Both the position numbers and the translations under genes were made by a program. From assembly GCF_021554725.1 (NCBI RefSeq), contig NZ_JAIZDP010000001.1, positions 1,140,656-1,204,655 on the forward strand: 64,000 nt of DNA, in the 5' to 3' direction. This document shows positions 1-8,538 of the stretch, in pieces. The notes below the pieces were generated by a model. That model was not told the DNA's origin. It was given only the letters and a program-made list of their open reading frames with translations, and did not search any database. The stretch is from Sinomonas notoginsengisoli. GTDB taxonomy: Bacteria > Actinomycetota > Actinomycetes > Actinomycetales > Micrococcaceae. Each line of letters begins with the position of its first letter. Position 1 is the stretch's first letter.

Positions 1-33
1 CTGAGCGAGATCACCGTCACCGAGGAGCGCTGA
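1..33 (+). CDS. 3' end of an upstream gene (partial)
   Basis: The first ten codons read LSEITVTEER and stop with TGA at 31-33. One base separates this stop from the next ATG, so the truncated gene probably heads the operon that includes the two small envelope proteins downstream. Too little remains to name it. Since the next two genes are a small membrane protein and a PspC-domain protein, the missing gene may belong to the same envelope-stress group; that is inference only. Confidence 0.55.
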   Translation: MSEITVTEER

Positions 34-34
34 G

Positions 35-400
35 ATGAGCACCAAGCAGGACTTCCGTACCGAGGCATCAGGTCCATCCATCGGAACAATCGTGTGGGGA
101 GCAGTGGTCATCGTGGTCGGAGCACTCATGCTGGCCAACCGGCTGGGATGGCTCAGCGTCGATCCGGGGTATGCGGCCGCGGGCATCCTGCTCCTCGCCG
201 GGCTGGGGCTGGTGATCGGCGGGATCGCTGCCTCGCTCCGACGGCGCGAACTGGCGCACGACGCCGTGGCGCACGACGCCGCGCAGGGCACCGCCGCGGG
301 CGACCTCCCAGAGGGAGGCCTGCCCACCACCTCTGTGCGGCGGAGCCCCTACGAGGACCCCACGGGGCCTCGCGATGAACGCCCCGGCACGACAGACTGA
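35..400 (+). CDS. Small membrane protein, two TM helices
   Basis: A 121-residue protein of unknown function. Two hydrophobic segments at about residues 17-34 and 46-66 are separated by a short polar loop, followed by an Arg cluster (RRRE) and an acidic, Pro-rich tail that should be cytoplasmic. The start lies one base after the preceding stop, implying translational coupling. A PspC-domain gene follows after 39 bp, so both probably belong to one envelope-related operon. The tail contains a tandem HDA repeat (LAHDAVAHDAA) from two copies of a 12-13 bp word. Confidence 0.75.
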   Translation: MSTKQDFRTEASGPSIGTIVWGAVVIVVGALMLANRLGWLSVDPGYAAAGILLLAGLGLVIGGIAASLRRRELAHDAVAHDAAQGTAAGDLPEGGLPTTSVRRSPYEDPTGPRDERPGTTD

Positions 401-439
401 ATCCACCAGCTCCCACCATTCACCCATCTGGAGGAAACC

Positions 440-745
440 ATGGACAAGTTCTTCGACGCACTTCGCGGAATCGGCCTGAAGCGCGGCCCCCGCCGCGTCC
501 TCGGCGGCGTGCTCGGCGGGATCGCAGACAAGCTCAACGTCGACCCGGCGTTCGTGCGGATCGTCTTCCTCGTCCTCTGCCTGCTCCCCGGACCCGCAGT
601 CCTCGTGTACGTCGCGGGGTGGATCCTCTTGCCCGACCAGGACGGGCGGATCATCCTCGAAGGCTGGGTCGCCCCCAAGGGGATCGGTCCCGGCGGCCCC
701 GGCTCAGGCTCTGTTGGCCCAGGCGCTGGCGGCCCCGCCATGTGA
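440..745 (+). CDS. PspC domain-containing membrane protein
   Basis: A 101-residue protein matching the short actinobacterial PspC-domain pattern: a basic N-terminus, the turn RVLGGVLGGIADKLNVDPAFVRI, and one strong hydrophobic segment at about residues 39-60 ending in the family-typical GWILLPDQ. The last 30 residues are a Gly/Pro-rich tail. PspC proteins sense or buffer membrane stress, in E. coli by binding PspA. No PspA is visible here, so the partner is unknown. A GGAGG Shine-Dalgarno sits 6 bp before the ATG. A GC-rich terminator hairpin follows at 777-805, closing the operon. Confidence 0.85.
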   Translation: MDKFFDALRGIGLKRGPRRVLGGVLGGIADKLNVDPAFVRIVFLVLCLLPGPAVLVYVAGWILLPDQDGRIILEGWVAPKGIGPGGPGSGSVGPGAGGPAM

Positions 746-776
746 CCTGCGTCCCGCCGTTCGGTGCGGCACTCGC

Positions 777-805
777 GGGCCCGACCCCATCGCGGGGTCG
801 GGCCC
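777..805 (+). terminator. Terminator after the PspC gene
   Basis: A perfect 12-bp inverted repeat (GGGCCCGACCCC at 777-788, its complement at 794-805) with a 5-nt loop. It lies 32 bp after the PspC stop and has only a short T stretch behind it, as is common in high-GC actinobacteria. It separates that operon from pfkA. Confidence 0.75.
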
Positions 806-959
806 TTGCGCGTCTCGGGTGGGGTCGCCGCGCTCCCATGACGTGGTGTACGCCACTGTGGCCGCGGCTAGACTGGGCGCGGGCTCAACGGGGCGCCTCG
901 TTCACAGGATCCTCGGCCCCGCCCGGCGCGGCATGGCCCAACCGACGGGAAGGCCCCGA

Positions 960-1985
960 ATGAAGATCGGCATCCTCACCTCCGGCGGCGATTGCCCCGG
1001 CCTCAACGCGGTGATCCGCGGCGCGGTGCTCAAGGGCATCGCGGTGCACGGCCAGGAGTTCGTGGGGTACCGCGACGGATGGCGAGGCGTGGTGCAGGGA
1101 GATGTGATCGACCTGCCGCGGACTATGGTGCGCGGCATCGCGAAGCAGGGTGGCACGATCCTGGGCACCTCGCGCACCAATCCATTCGAGAAGGGCGGAG
1201 GGCCGGACGTCATCAAGGGCCACATGGAGCGGCTCGGGATCGACGCAATCATCGCGATCGGCGGGGAAGGCACTCTCGCGGCAGCCCGGCGGCTCACGGA
1301 CGCTGGCCTGAAGATCGTCGGCGTGCCGAAGACCGTGGACAACGACCTCGACGCGACCGACTACACGTTCGGCTTCGACACGGCCGTGGAGATCGCGACC
1401 GAGGCCATCGACCGCCTGCGCACCACCGGGGAGTCCCACCATCGCTGCATGATCGCCGAGGTCATGGGCCGGCATGTGGGGTGGATCGCGCTGCACTCCG
1501 GCATGGCCTCCGGTGCCCACGCGATCCTCATCCCCGAGCAGAAGGTCAGCATGGACCAGATCGCGACCTGGGTCCAGCTGGCCCGGGACCGTGGACGTGC
1601 CCCGCTTGTGGTGGTAGCGGAAGGCTTCGTGCTCGAGGGCATGGACGCCCCGCACTCTGAGCGCGGTCTCGACACCTTCGGGCGGCCTCGTCTCGGCGGC
1701 ATCGCGGAGCAGCTTGCCCCCGAGATCGAGTCGCGCACCGGCATCGAGACCCGTGCGACGATTCTGGGGCACATCCAGCGCGGCGGCGTGCCTACCGCGT
1801 TCGACCGGGTCCTCGCGACACGTCTGGGCATGGCCGCGATCGACTCGGTCGTGGACGGCCGCTGGGGCACCATGGTCTCCCTCCATGGCACGGAGATCGC
1901 GCATGTTGGTTTCGAGGAGGCTCTCGGCAGGCTCAAGACCGTCCCGCGGCATCGGTATGACGAGGCCGCCGTCCTCTTCGGATGA
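960..1985 (+). CDS. pfkA: 6-phosphofructokinase
   Basis: A 341-residue phosphofructokinase, the committed step of glycolysis (fructose 6-phosphate to fructose 1,6-bisphosphate). Landmarks: the nucleotide-binding GILTSGGDCPGLNAVIRG at the N-terminus, GGEGTLAAA near residue 103, PKTVDNDLDATDYTFGF with the catalytic TxDND core, and MGRHVGWIA in the substrate site. Gly in GGEGT is the mark of ATP-using enzymes (PPi enzymes have Asp there), while Lys in PKTVDND is the mark of PPi or mixed group III enzymes. This combination is usual for actinobacterial ATP-PFKs. ATG 960 is chosen because it begins directly with the conserved strand. The frame opens further upstream, but that part has no family similarity. 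Confidence 0.96.
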   Translation: MKIGILTSGGDCPGLNAVIRGAVLKGIAVHGQEFVGYRDGWRGVVQGDVIDLPRTMVRGIAKQGGTILGTSRTNPFEKGGGPDVIKGHMERLGIDAIIAIGGEGTLAAARRLTDAGLKIVGVPKTVDNDLDATDYTFGFDTAVEIATEAIDRLRTTGESHHRCMIAEVMGRHVGWIALHSGMASGAHAILIPEQKVSMDQIATWVQLARDRGRAPLVVVAEGFVLEGMDAPHSERGLDTFGRPRLGGIAEQLAPEIESRTGIETRATILGHIQRGGVPTAFDRVLATRLGMAAIDSVVDGRWGTMVSLHGTEIAHVGFEEALGRLKTVPRHRYDEAAVLFG

Positions 1986-1989
1986 GTCT

Positions 1990-2700
1990 TTGACTGACAC
2001 GGGGACGTTCCACACTGGCAGCCGCGGCATTGTGCGCCTTGCATGGGCGCGGCGGCTGGGGCTTCCGGACCTGAGCTTCTCGGACGACGGCGCGCGGCTC
2101 CTCTCGGAGCATGACAGCGCACGCGAGCTGGTCGCCCTCGTGCTCTTCGGGCAGCTCGCCGTGAGCGGGCCGTCGGAGCTCGTCGAGGCAACGAACGGCA
2201 TGGATTCCGACGACCTCGTGGCCGGAGGCGCCCTTCTGCGCGCGGCAGGTGCCGGTGGGCACGGGCTCCACACCGCCGTGCTCGGCTTCGCCGACGACCT
2301 CCCGCTTCAGCAGCCCGACACGGGACCGCAGATCTCACGCGCCGCCGCTGACGCGATAGGGCTCGAGATGGGCTGTCCGCCCGACGATGTCTCCTCCGCC
2401 GGCCTCACGGGGCGGGAGCACCGCTATACAGTGATGCTCCCCGACGGACCCGCCGCGTGCGCGGCCTACTCGGTGCAGGAGGGCCTGCTTGCCGACCTGG
2501 GCGTGCTCGTGGCCCCCGCGCTGCGTGGCCGGGGCCTCGGGCGCCTCGCGGCCTCCGTGGCGGCTCATGAGGCCCTTGCGGACGGGCTCATTGTCCAGGT
2601 TGCCGTGCCGTCCCACGCTCTGGCTGGTCTGCGGCTGGCGGACGCCCTCGGGATCCAGGCGCAGGGCCACTTCGCCTCGGTGCAGCTGCCTCGCCGCTGA
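1990..2700 (+). CDS. GNAT family N-acetyltransferase
   Basis: About 236 residues. The C-terminal half carries the acetyl-CoA-binding motif A of GNAT enzymes, GVLVAPALRGRGLGRLAAS, followed by an amphipathic helix and the strand QVAVPSHALAG. The N-terminal 110 residues are not recognisable. The start is uncertain: TTG 1990 has a GGATGAG stretch just upstream and begins 5 bp after the pfkA stop, while GTG 2032 is an alternative. The acceptor substrate cannot be read from sequence. Its position right behind pfkA suggests co-transcription rather than a shared pathway. Confidence 0.82.
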   Translation: MTDTGTFHTGSRGIVRLAWARRLGLPDLSFSDDGARLLSEHDSARELVALVLFGQLAVSGPSELVEATNGMDSDDLVAGGALLRAAGAGGHGLHTAVLGFADDLPLQQPDTGPQISRAAADAIGLEMGCPPDDVSSAGLTGREHRYTVMLPDGPAACAAYSVQEGLLADLGVLVAPALRGRGLGRLAASVAAHEALADGLIVQVAVPSHALAGLRLADALGIQAQGHFASVQLPRR

Positions 2701-2834
2701 TCCGCCGACTCGGCGTGACGGCGAAGGCGGGGAGCCCGCGTTGGCGACCGCCCGGCGTCGTCCGAAAAGCGCTGGTGGTCTCGATCCCGGCTGAGGCGAC
2801 CCGGAGTGAGGCGACCGGCCTGGGCGGAGGGCGG

Positions 2835-4337
2835 TCAGTGCTGGTGATCTGCGACCTTGTCCTGCCGGCCCGGTGCCGGCTCATCCGCGGCGGGGACCTT
2901 GACGAAGAAGAGGGCGACCGCGAGGCCGACCACGCCCAAAGCCGCGGGCAGGAGCACCGACTGGCCCATGGCCGCCGAGAAGCCAGCGTGCAGGGCCACC
3001 GGGAGATGGCCCGCGGCGAACTCGCCCGCCGGCGCGGCGTGACCGCCGCTGCTGGGAAGCTCGGCGGCCAGCCTGGCCTGCATGAAGGCAGCGATGGCGG
3101 CCGACCCCAGTACGGCGCCGACTTGACGTGTCGTGTTGTAGATTCCGGAGCCGGCGCCAGCCAGCTGAGGCGGCAGGCTGCGGGTCGCGAGCGTTGCCAG
3201 CGGCCCCCAGATCCCCGCGTTGGCGATGCCGACCACGGCACTCGGAATCAGCAGCGCCCAGATGGGGGTGTCCGGCGTCATGAGCACGGCGTACAGGACG
3301 AGGCCAGCGGCGAACACGAGCATCCCGCCGACGTTCATGGCCTTCGCGTGGCCCCGGTCCACCAGCTTGCCCGCGAACGGGGCCAGCGCGCCGGAAAGCA
3401 CGGCGAGCGGGATGCTCATGAGTGCGGACTGGGTCGGCGTCATGCCGCGCACCAGCTGGTAGTAGAAGATCGTGGGCAGGCCGAACGAGGTCACGGCGAA
3501 GCCGACGGTGGAGATGCCGATGTTGGAGATCGAGAAGTTCCGGTCACGGAACAGCCTGAGCGGGACCAGCGGCTCCGCACGGTTGCGCCACTGCCAGACC
3601 ACGAACAGGAGCATCACGACGATGCCCGCGATGATGAGTCCCCACACGGTGATAGGCCCGGTGATGGTGCCCCACGAATAGGTCTGGCCCTCTTGAATGC
3701 CGAAAACGAGGAGGAACATTCCGACCCCGCTCAGCGCCACGCCGAGCCAGTCGAACCGGTGCGAGTGCGTGGCCAGGGCCGGGACGAGCCTCGCCGCGAG
3801 GACGAATCCGACGATCCCCACGGGGACGTTGATGTAGAAGACCCATTCCCATCCGAAGCCGTCCACCAGCACGCCGCCGAGGATCGGGCCGACGAGCATC
3901 GCGACGCCCGCGGTCGAGCCCCAAATGCTCATCGCGGCGCCGCGCCGTTCAGGCGGGAAGATGCGGGTGATCACCGCCATGGTCTGCGGTGTCATGAATG
4001 CGGCGCCGAGCCCCTGCACTACACGCGCGGCGATGAGCGAGCCGATGCTGTCCGCCAGCCCGCACCAGAGCGAGGACAGTGTGAACACCACCAGCCCCAA
4101 CAGGTACATGCGCTTGGGGCCGAACCTGTCTCCGAGCCGTCCGGTGATGAGGAGCGGAACGGCGTACGCGAGGAGGTAGGCGCTCGTGACCCAGATGACA
4201 GAGTTGATGTCCGCGTTCAGGGCGCGCATGATCGCGGGGTTTGCCACTGAGACGATCGTTGTGTCGATGAGGATCATGAAGAACCCGATGACGAGCGCCC
4301 ACAGGGCAGCCCAGGGGCGCTGGATCTTTTCCACCAT
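2835..4337 (-). CDS. MFS transporter, DHA2 (EmrB/QacA-like) family
   Basis: A 500-residue, 14-helix drug:H+ antiporter-type protein. The first helix holds the DHA2 signature DTTIVSVANPAI; GRLGDRFGPKRMYLLG is the MFS loop 2-3 motif A; MSIWGSTAGVAMLVGPILGG matches antiporter motif C in helix 5. A hydrophilic patch near residues 430-450 precedes the last helix. It should export hydrophobic drugs or dyes, but the substrate cannot be predicted. No regulator adjoins it. The ankyrin gene upstream on the same strand ends 76 bp before this start. Confidence 0.93.
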   Translation of the reverse strand: MVEKIQRPWAALWALVIGFFMILIDTTIVSVANPAIMRALNADINSVIWVTSAYLLAYAVPLLITGRLGDRFGPKRMYLLGLVVFTLSSLWCGLADSIGSLIAARVVQGLGAAFMTPQTMAVITRIFPPERRGAAMSIWGSTAGVAMLVGPILGGVLVDGFGWEWVFYINVPVGIVGFVLAARLVPALATHSHRFDWLGVALSGVGMFLLVFGIQEGQTYSWGTITGPITVWGLIIAGIVVMLLFVVWQWRNRAEPLVPLRLFRDRNFSISNIGISTVGFAVTSFGLPTIFYYQLVRGMTPTQSALMSIPLAVLSGALAPFAGKLVDRGHAKAMNVGGMLVFAAGLVLYAVLMTPDTPIWALLIPSAVVGIANAGIWGPLATLATRSLPPQLAGAGSGIYNTTRQVGAVLGSAAIAAFMQARLAAELPSSGGHAAPAGEFAAGHLPVALHAGFSAAMGQSVLLPAALGVVGLAVALFFVKVPAADEPAPGRQDKVADHQH

Positions 4338-4413
4338 TCAAGGATCCCATCTGAGGAGGACAGCGCGTGTCCGCAGCTGTTCGCTGACGGCAGGCATCAC
4401 GAGGCACGCGAGG

Positions 4414-4815
4414 TCAGCCGGCCGTGCCGAACCGGTCGACGATCTCCGTCCGGCCGAACATGTGCGCGGCCTGGCGCGCCGTCGGCGAGCCGGCGTCAGG
4501 ATCGGCACCGAGCGCCAGCAGCGCGTCCACGACGTCGCCGTGGCCCTTGAAGACGGCGCCGGCGAGCGGCGTCTGGCCGCGGTCGTTCGCGACCTCGACA
4601 TCGGCGCCATGCGCTCCGAGCAGCCTCACAGCGCTGGCGTGCCCGTGATACGCGGCGAGCATGAGGAGCGTGTCCCCCGCCTGGTTTGCGAGCGTTGCCG
4701 GGGCACCCGCTTCAAGGTACGCCCGCAGCACGGGCTCGTCCCCGGCGCGGGCGGCGTCGAAGAGCTTGCCCGCGAGGGCGATCACGTCGTCAGGGATCTG
4801 AGGGTTCTCGGTCAC
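4414..4815 (-). CDS. Ankyrin-repeat protein
   Basis: A 133-residue protein with about three ankyrin repeats at residues 15-125. The repeat core is clear in AGDTLLMLAAYHGHASAVRL and in GQTPLAGAVFKGHGDVVDAL, each followed by the Gly-Ala-Asp turn. There is no signal peptide or other domain, so a cytoplasmic protein-binding role is likely. The GTG start overlaps the ygfZ stop (GTGA), indicating coupled translation with YgfZ. This gene pair is common in Arthrobacter-type genomes, but the partner of the repeat protein is not known. Confidence 0.92.
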   Translation of the reverse strand: MTENPQIPDDVIALAGKLFDAARAGDEPVLRAYLEAGAPATLANQAGDTLLMLAAYHGHASAVRLLGAHGADVEVANDRGQTPLAGAVFKGHGDVVDALLALGADPDAGSPTARQAAHMFGRTEIVDRFGTAG

Positions 4816-5957
4816 GCGTTCCTCCGGAGCAGTCCAGCGGGGCGCCCGACCACCTGGCCGGCATCGGGCGCGACAATGACTTCCTGGGCAGCTGCGTACT
4901 CTTCGCCCTCGGCCTCGCCCAGCACCACGAGGGATGCCCGCGGGTCGACGGAACGCTTGAGCACGGCAAGGGCGATCGGCCCCATCTCGTGGTGGAGGGC
5001 CGCGGAGGTCACGCGCCCGACCGGCTTGGCGCCCGCGTCGGAGCCAACGCCGAGGACCACCTCGCTTCCGGCCGCAGGCAGGGTGTGAGCCGATCCGTCG
5101 AGCTGGAGCAGCGTGAGGCGCCGCGGCGGATGCCCCAGATTGTGCACGCGGGCCACGGTCTCCTGGCCCTTGTAGCAGCCCTTGGAGAGGTGGACGGCAG
5201 TACGGAGGAGGTCGAGTTCGTGCGGGATCGTGCGCTCATCCGTCTCGACGCCCCACCGGGGCCGCCAGGCAGCGATGCGGAGGGCCTCGGACGCCATGGT
5301 GCCTGCGAGCCCCACGCCGTCGGCCCCCAGTGCGGAAACCGCCTCGCCAACCCGGCCCTGTTCGACCACGTGCTCGAACCACGGCCGGTCGAGCCCCGGA
5401 TGGTGGGCGTCGTCGATGGCCGCGTAGCTGTAGCCGCCGGGTGCAATGTGCGGCCACGGATCGGCCCAGACGAGGGGACGGCCGTGCGGCCCGAAGGGGT
5501 CGAGGGCGTTCAGTCGCCGGGTCGCGCCGAGCACGGCCCAGCGGTCCGATGCGTTCTCAATCTCGACGCGCAGCATGAACTTCATCGACTCAAGCCATGC
5601 GGCGAGGCCCTCGGCCTCCCCGTGCTCGACGAGGAGCCACGCCCGTTCGCCATCGTCCATGATCCGTGCGTCGAACTCGATGCGCCCGTGGAGGCTCAGC
5701 AGGAGCAGTTCGCTGGACTGGCCCGGGGTCAGCTGGGCCACCCGCTGGGACGAAAGTGTGGTGAGCCACGAGAGGCGGTCGGGCCCGGCGACCGTGACCA
5801 CGCCTCGGTAGGAGAGGTCGACGACGGCTCGTCCCTGGGCGAGTTCCCGCTGCTCCCGCATCGGGTCGCCGTAATGCGCGGCGACGCCCTCGTCCGGTCC
5901 GTGGGCTGCGACCGCGCCCGGGCGGGTCAATAGTGAGGAGGCGTAGGTCATATCCAT
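4812..5957 (-). CDS. ygfZ: YgfZ/GcvT-like folate-binding protein
   Basis: A 381-residue member of the YgfZ/CAF17 family, tetrahydrofolate-binding relatives of GcvT that help assemble or repair certain Fe-S enzymes (in E. coli it supports MiaB and tRNA modification). The diagnostic KGCYKGQET motif with its conserved Cys sits near residue 260. RAVVDLSYRGVVTVAGPDRLSWL at the N-terminus matches the GcvT-like fold. I place the start at ATG 5957 (MDMTYASSL); ATG 5951 is equally possible, and the upstream open frame looks non-coding. The stop overlaps the ankyrin gene by 4 bp. Confidence 0.92.
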   Translation of the reverse strand: MDMTYASSLLTRPGAVAAHGPDEGVAAHYGDPMREQRELAQGRAVVDLSYRGVVTVAGPDRLSWLTTLSSQRVAQLTPGQSSELLLLSLHGRIEFDARIMDDGERAWLLVEHGEAEGLAAWLESMKFMLRVEIENASDRWAVLGATRRLNALDPFGPHGRPLVWADPWPHIAPGGYSYAAIDDAHHPGLDRPWFEHVVEQGRVGEAVSALGADGVGLAGTMASEALRIAAWRPRWGVETDERTIPHELDLLRTAVHLSKGCYKGQETVARVHNLGHPPRRLTLLQLDGSAHTLPAAGSEVVLGVGSDAGAKPVGRVTSAALHHEMGPIALAVLKRSVDPRASLVVLGEAEGEEYAAAQEVIVAPDAGQVVGRPAGLLRRNA

Positions 5958-6014
5958 TCCAACGCGTGATGGGGTGATTTCAGTCCCGTGCGACGGCCAG
6001 GGCCGCAACGGGGC

Positions 6015-6644
6015 CTACTCGGTCGGCGCTTGGCCCGCGGCCGGAGCCGAGACCCGCCGCAGGATCGCCGAGGCGTGCGGAGCCAGCGGCTCACCGCCCG
6101 CGGCGACGTCCCAGCGCCAGAAGAGGTCCGAGTTGACGAGGCCGAAGATGCGGGTCGCCGCCTTGTAGTCCCTCGCATGCGCTCCTCGGAGCACCGCATC
6201 CGTGCTCAGCTGGATCTGGGGACCCTTGATCTGCCCGTAGTACAGCTCCGCGATGCTGGCCGGGTGGACGATCGTCACAGTGATGTCGAACCCATCATGG
6301 CTGTTGCGCAGCGACTCGACCTCGTCAGCCGAGGTGTAGGCGGGGACGATGTCCGGCGGGGTGAGCCCGGGGCCGCCGTCGGCGTCCTGCATGGGCCTGT
6401 CGATCTGCCAATAGCCCGCCTCGGTCGAGAGCGGACGGATGCGCTTCCCGTCTTCGTCCGCGAGCCAGCTCTCGGCGGTGTACTGGAGGTAGGGGAACCC
6501 ATTGTGGGCGAAGACGACATGCTGGACGAAGTGTTCGTCGTCACCCTCTCCTGCTCCGAGGCGGCCCCGTCCTTCCCACTCCCCGATGAGCCACGACAGC
6601 GGGACGAGTTCGGGGGTCAGGCCGGACGGAATCTCGATGGGCAC
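6015..6644 (-). CDS. Nitrobindin-like (FABP family) heme-binding protein
   Basis: About 209 residues forming a predicted small beta-barrel. LIGEWEGRGRL contains the GxWxGxG motif of nitrobindins (DUF1794), and the C-terminal APHASAILRR provides the His that binds heme iron in characterised nitrobindins, which isomerise peroxynitrite to nitrate. Heme binding is therefore expected but not proven. GTG 6644 is chosen because an AAGGA Shine-Dalgarno lies about 7 bp upstream and the family begins here. It follows the 37-residue membrane peptide by 38 bp on the same strand and probably shares its transcript. Confidence 0.88.
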   Translation of the reverse strand: MPIEIPSGLTPELVPLSWLIGEWEGRGRLGAGEGDDEHFVQHVVFAHNGFPYLQYTAESWLADEDGKRIRPLSTEAGYWQIDRPMQDADGGPGLTPPDIVPAYTSADEVESLRNSHDGFDITVTIVHPASIAELYYGQIKGPQIQLSTDAVLRGAHARDYKAATRIFGLVNSDLFWRWDVAAGGEPLAPHASAILRRVSAPAAGQAPTE

Positions 6645-6682
6645 GTGCAGTTCCTTCGCCGAAGGGATCTTCGCGTCAGGTC

Positions 6683-6796
6683 TCAGCGCTGGCCGTGGAA
6701 CAGCTTCCAGATGACGAGGCCGGCGAACCAGGCCATAGCCACCGCGGTCACGGCAAGGAGGACGATGAAGAAGACCTCGAAGGCAAAAACGCTCAT
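6683..6796 (-). CDS. 37-residue single-pass membrane peptide
   Basis: This short frame encodes one hydrophobic helix (about residues 5-31) ending in the basic tail WKLFHGQR. Support is positional and compositional: a clean TM segment, a TACGAT -10 box exactly 6 nt before the ATG (6803-6808) and no Shine-Dalgarno, the leaderless pattern shared by many genes in this window, and a 38-bp gap to the nitrobindin-like gene downstream. Function is unknown; it may be a small membrane subunit or a regulator of its neighbour. Confidence 0.65.
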   Translation of the reverse strand: MSVFAFEVFFIVLLAVTAVAMAWFAGLVIWKLFHGQR

Positions 6797-6876
6797 AACG
6801 CCATCGTAGTGCCTCCCAGGGGCGCGACAGGCGTGAGGGCCGCCACACCACGCGCTCGCCGCCCACTGCCCATGGC

Positions 6877-7623
6877 TCAGACCACGAGCATGCGGTCCAA
6901 GAAGTACGCGATCGCACCCACTGCGAACGCCGGCGCGAGGCCCAGGGCCACGAACCCCGCCGTAGCAACCCGATCCGACCGGGTGCTGTTCAGAGCGCGG
7001 AAGGCGGCGAGCACCGCCCCGATCAGGACCCCCGCAAGGGTGGCCGGCAGTACCGCGATGTCCGCGAGGACAAGCCCTGCCAGCGGGGCCGCGAGGCCGG
7101 CGAACACAATGGTCAGCGGTGCCACGATGGTGTCCGGCCACCGGATCATCCCGATCAGGAGCGCCACCACCGTGCTGATCGCGGCGACTAGGAGCATGGA
7201 GCCCGCCCCGGTGTGACGCGCCGTCGCGATCCACCCCGCACCAAGGCCGCAGAGGAGCACTCCCGCGCTCGCGCCGAAGGCCGACTCGAGCCGGTGGCTC
7301 TGCCCAGTGCCGCGTACGAGCTGGACCAGCACAACGGCCATGACTCCGACCGCGATCGCGAGTGGCGTCCAGACGAGGTACTCGGGACCCGGCACGAAGG
7401 CCGCCGCCGCAGCCGAGGCGATGCCTGCCAGCGCGACGACCGTCCCATTGGTCTTCTTCGCCGGAATACCCAGGAAGTACGGCCACCCGAGCCCCACCGC
7501 GACGGCGACCACGGCCGCACCGATGAACTGCACCGCCGGGCCGCCAAGACTCGATCCCACCGCGACCGCGATGCCGGCGATCGCCACAGTGCCAGCCGCA
7601 ACGGAGCGCACCCATGCTTTCAC
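6877..7623 (-). CDS. Polytopic membrane protein, unknown function
   Basis: A 248-residue, very hydrophobic protein with about eight predicted helices, few charged loops and no signature I recognise. It is rich in Ala, Val and Gly. A single Asp within IRWPDTIVAPLT and another near the C-terminus (YFLDRMLVV) are the only conspicuous polar membrane-proximal residues. The start is GTG (MKAWVRSVAAG). It is divergent from glnR with a 205-bp gap, so its promoter region may be shared with that nitrogen regulator. Calling it a permease would be a guess. Confidence 0.8.
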   Translation of the reverse strand: MKAWVRSVAAGTVAIAGIAVAVGSSLGGPAVQFIGAAVVAVAVGLGWPYFLGIPAKKTNGTVVALAGIASAAAAAFVPGPEYLVWTPLAIAVGVMAVVLVQLVRGTGQSHRLESAFGASAGVLLCGLGAGWIATARHTGAGSMLLVAAISTVVALLIGMIRWPDTIVAPLTIVFAGLAAPLAGLVLADIAVLPATLAGVLIGAVLAAFRALNSTRSDRVATAGFVALGLAPAFAVGAIAYFLDRMLVV

Positions 7624-7765
7624 AGCGCGGCCCCCCGTCCGGTGCCTCCGGTCGTGCCAGCCATCGCGCCCCGTGGAGTCCCGAGATCGGTGTTAGTCAC
7701 CCTGTCATCCTGCCTCACTGCGGCCCTTGTGTGACGCAGGCCCCGGTGCACGCGGCCGCGGCACC

Positions 7766-7771
7766 TATAAT
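7766..7771 (+). promoter_or_regulatory. -10 box for glnR
   Basis: A perfect TATAAT lies 57 bp before the glnR ATG in the divergent region with the membrane protein gene. No strong -35 is visible. Transcription from here would give a leader of about 50 nt ending in the GGAGG Shine-Dalgarno. Confidence 0.6.
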
Positions 7772-7828
7772 CATTCGTCATATGCACCCCTGCCCGACGC
7801 CGTGCAGACAGATCCTGACGGAGGAACC

Positions 7829-8524
7829 ATGTCGCACATCCTGCTCCTGACGAACGCCACCGGTTCGTCCGTGGACATCCTCCCGGCGCTCGAGCTGCTC
7901 AATCACCGCGTCCACATCCTTCCCGCCGAGCCCACCGCCCTCCTCGACGCGGACCCGTCCGACGTCATCTTCCTCGATGCCCGCAAGGACCTCGTGGGCT
8001 CGCGCTCGCTCACGCAGCTCCTGCGGGCCACCGGACTCAGTTCACCGTTGATCCTGATTCTCACCGAAGGCGGCATGGCGGCCGTGTCCTCGGCCTGGAG
8101 CGTCGACGACATCGTGCTCGATTCTGCTGGCCCTGCCGAGGTCGAGGCCCGGATCCGCCTCGCCGTCTCGCGCGCCGCGACCGCGGAGGAGCCCGAGACG
8201 GAGATCCGCGCCGCCGGCGTCATCATCGACGAGGCAAGCTACACGGCCAAGGTCAACGGAGAGGCGCTCAACCTCACGTTCAAGGAGTTCGAGCTCCTCA
8301 AGTACCTCGCCCAGCACCCGGGACGCGTGTTCACACGCCAGCAGCTGCTGACCGAGGTGTGGGGCTATGACTACTACGGCGGCACCCGCACCGTGGACGT
8401 GCACGTGCGGCGGCTCCGCGCGAAGCTCGGCACCGACCACGAGGGCCTCATCGGCACCGTCCGGAACGTCGGCTACCGGCTCACTCTCACGCGCCTGGCG
8501 GAGGACGAGCTCAGCGAGGCCTGA
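7829..8524 (+). CDS. glnR: GlnR, OmpR-type nitrogen regulator
   Basis: A 231-residue orphan response regulator. The receiver domain (about 1-120) begins [21 protein letters not shown], characteristic of actinobacterial GlnR. The C-terminal winged helix (about 135-225) contains [20 protein letters not shown] and [20 protein letters not shown], nearly identical to the GlnR DNA-binding domain. GlnR activates glnA, amtB-glnK and other nitrogen genes and, in characterised members, works without phosphorylation by a partner kinase. No histidine kinase adjoins it, as expected. GGAGG lies upstream of the ATG. In streptomycetes and mycobacteria glnR is next to mshD; here a gntR gene lies between. Confidence 0.95.
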   Translation: MSHILLLTNATGSSVDILPALELLNHRVHILPAEPTALLDADPSDVIFLDARKDLVGSRSLTQLLRATGLSSPLILILTEGGMAAVSSAWSVDDIVLDSAGPAEVEARIRLAVSRAATAEEPETEIRAAGVIIDEASYTAKVNGEALNLTFKEFELLKYLAQHPGRVFTRQQLLTEVWGYDYYGGTRTVDVHVRRLRAKLGTDHEGLIGTVRNVGYRLTLTRLAEDELSEA

Positions 8525-8538
8525 TCCTCGGGAGGTGC

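Noticed and set aside
885..2273. 462-codon minus-strand frame over pfkA
   Set aside because: Antisense of an unambiguous phosphofructokinase gene, no family resemblance.
2715..4250. 511-codon open frame on the plus strand
   Set aside because: Exactly antisense to the MFS transporter; the product is a charged, repetitive His/Arg/Asp mixture typical of high-GC shadow frames.
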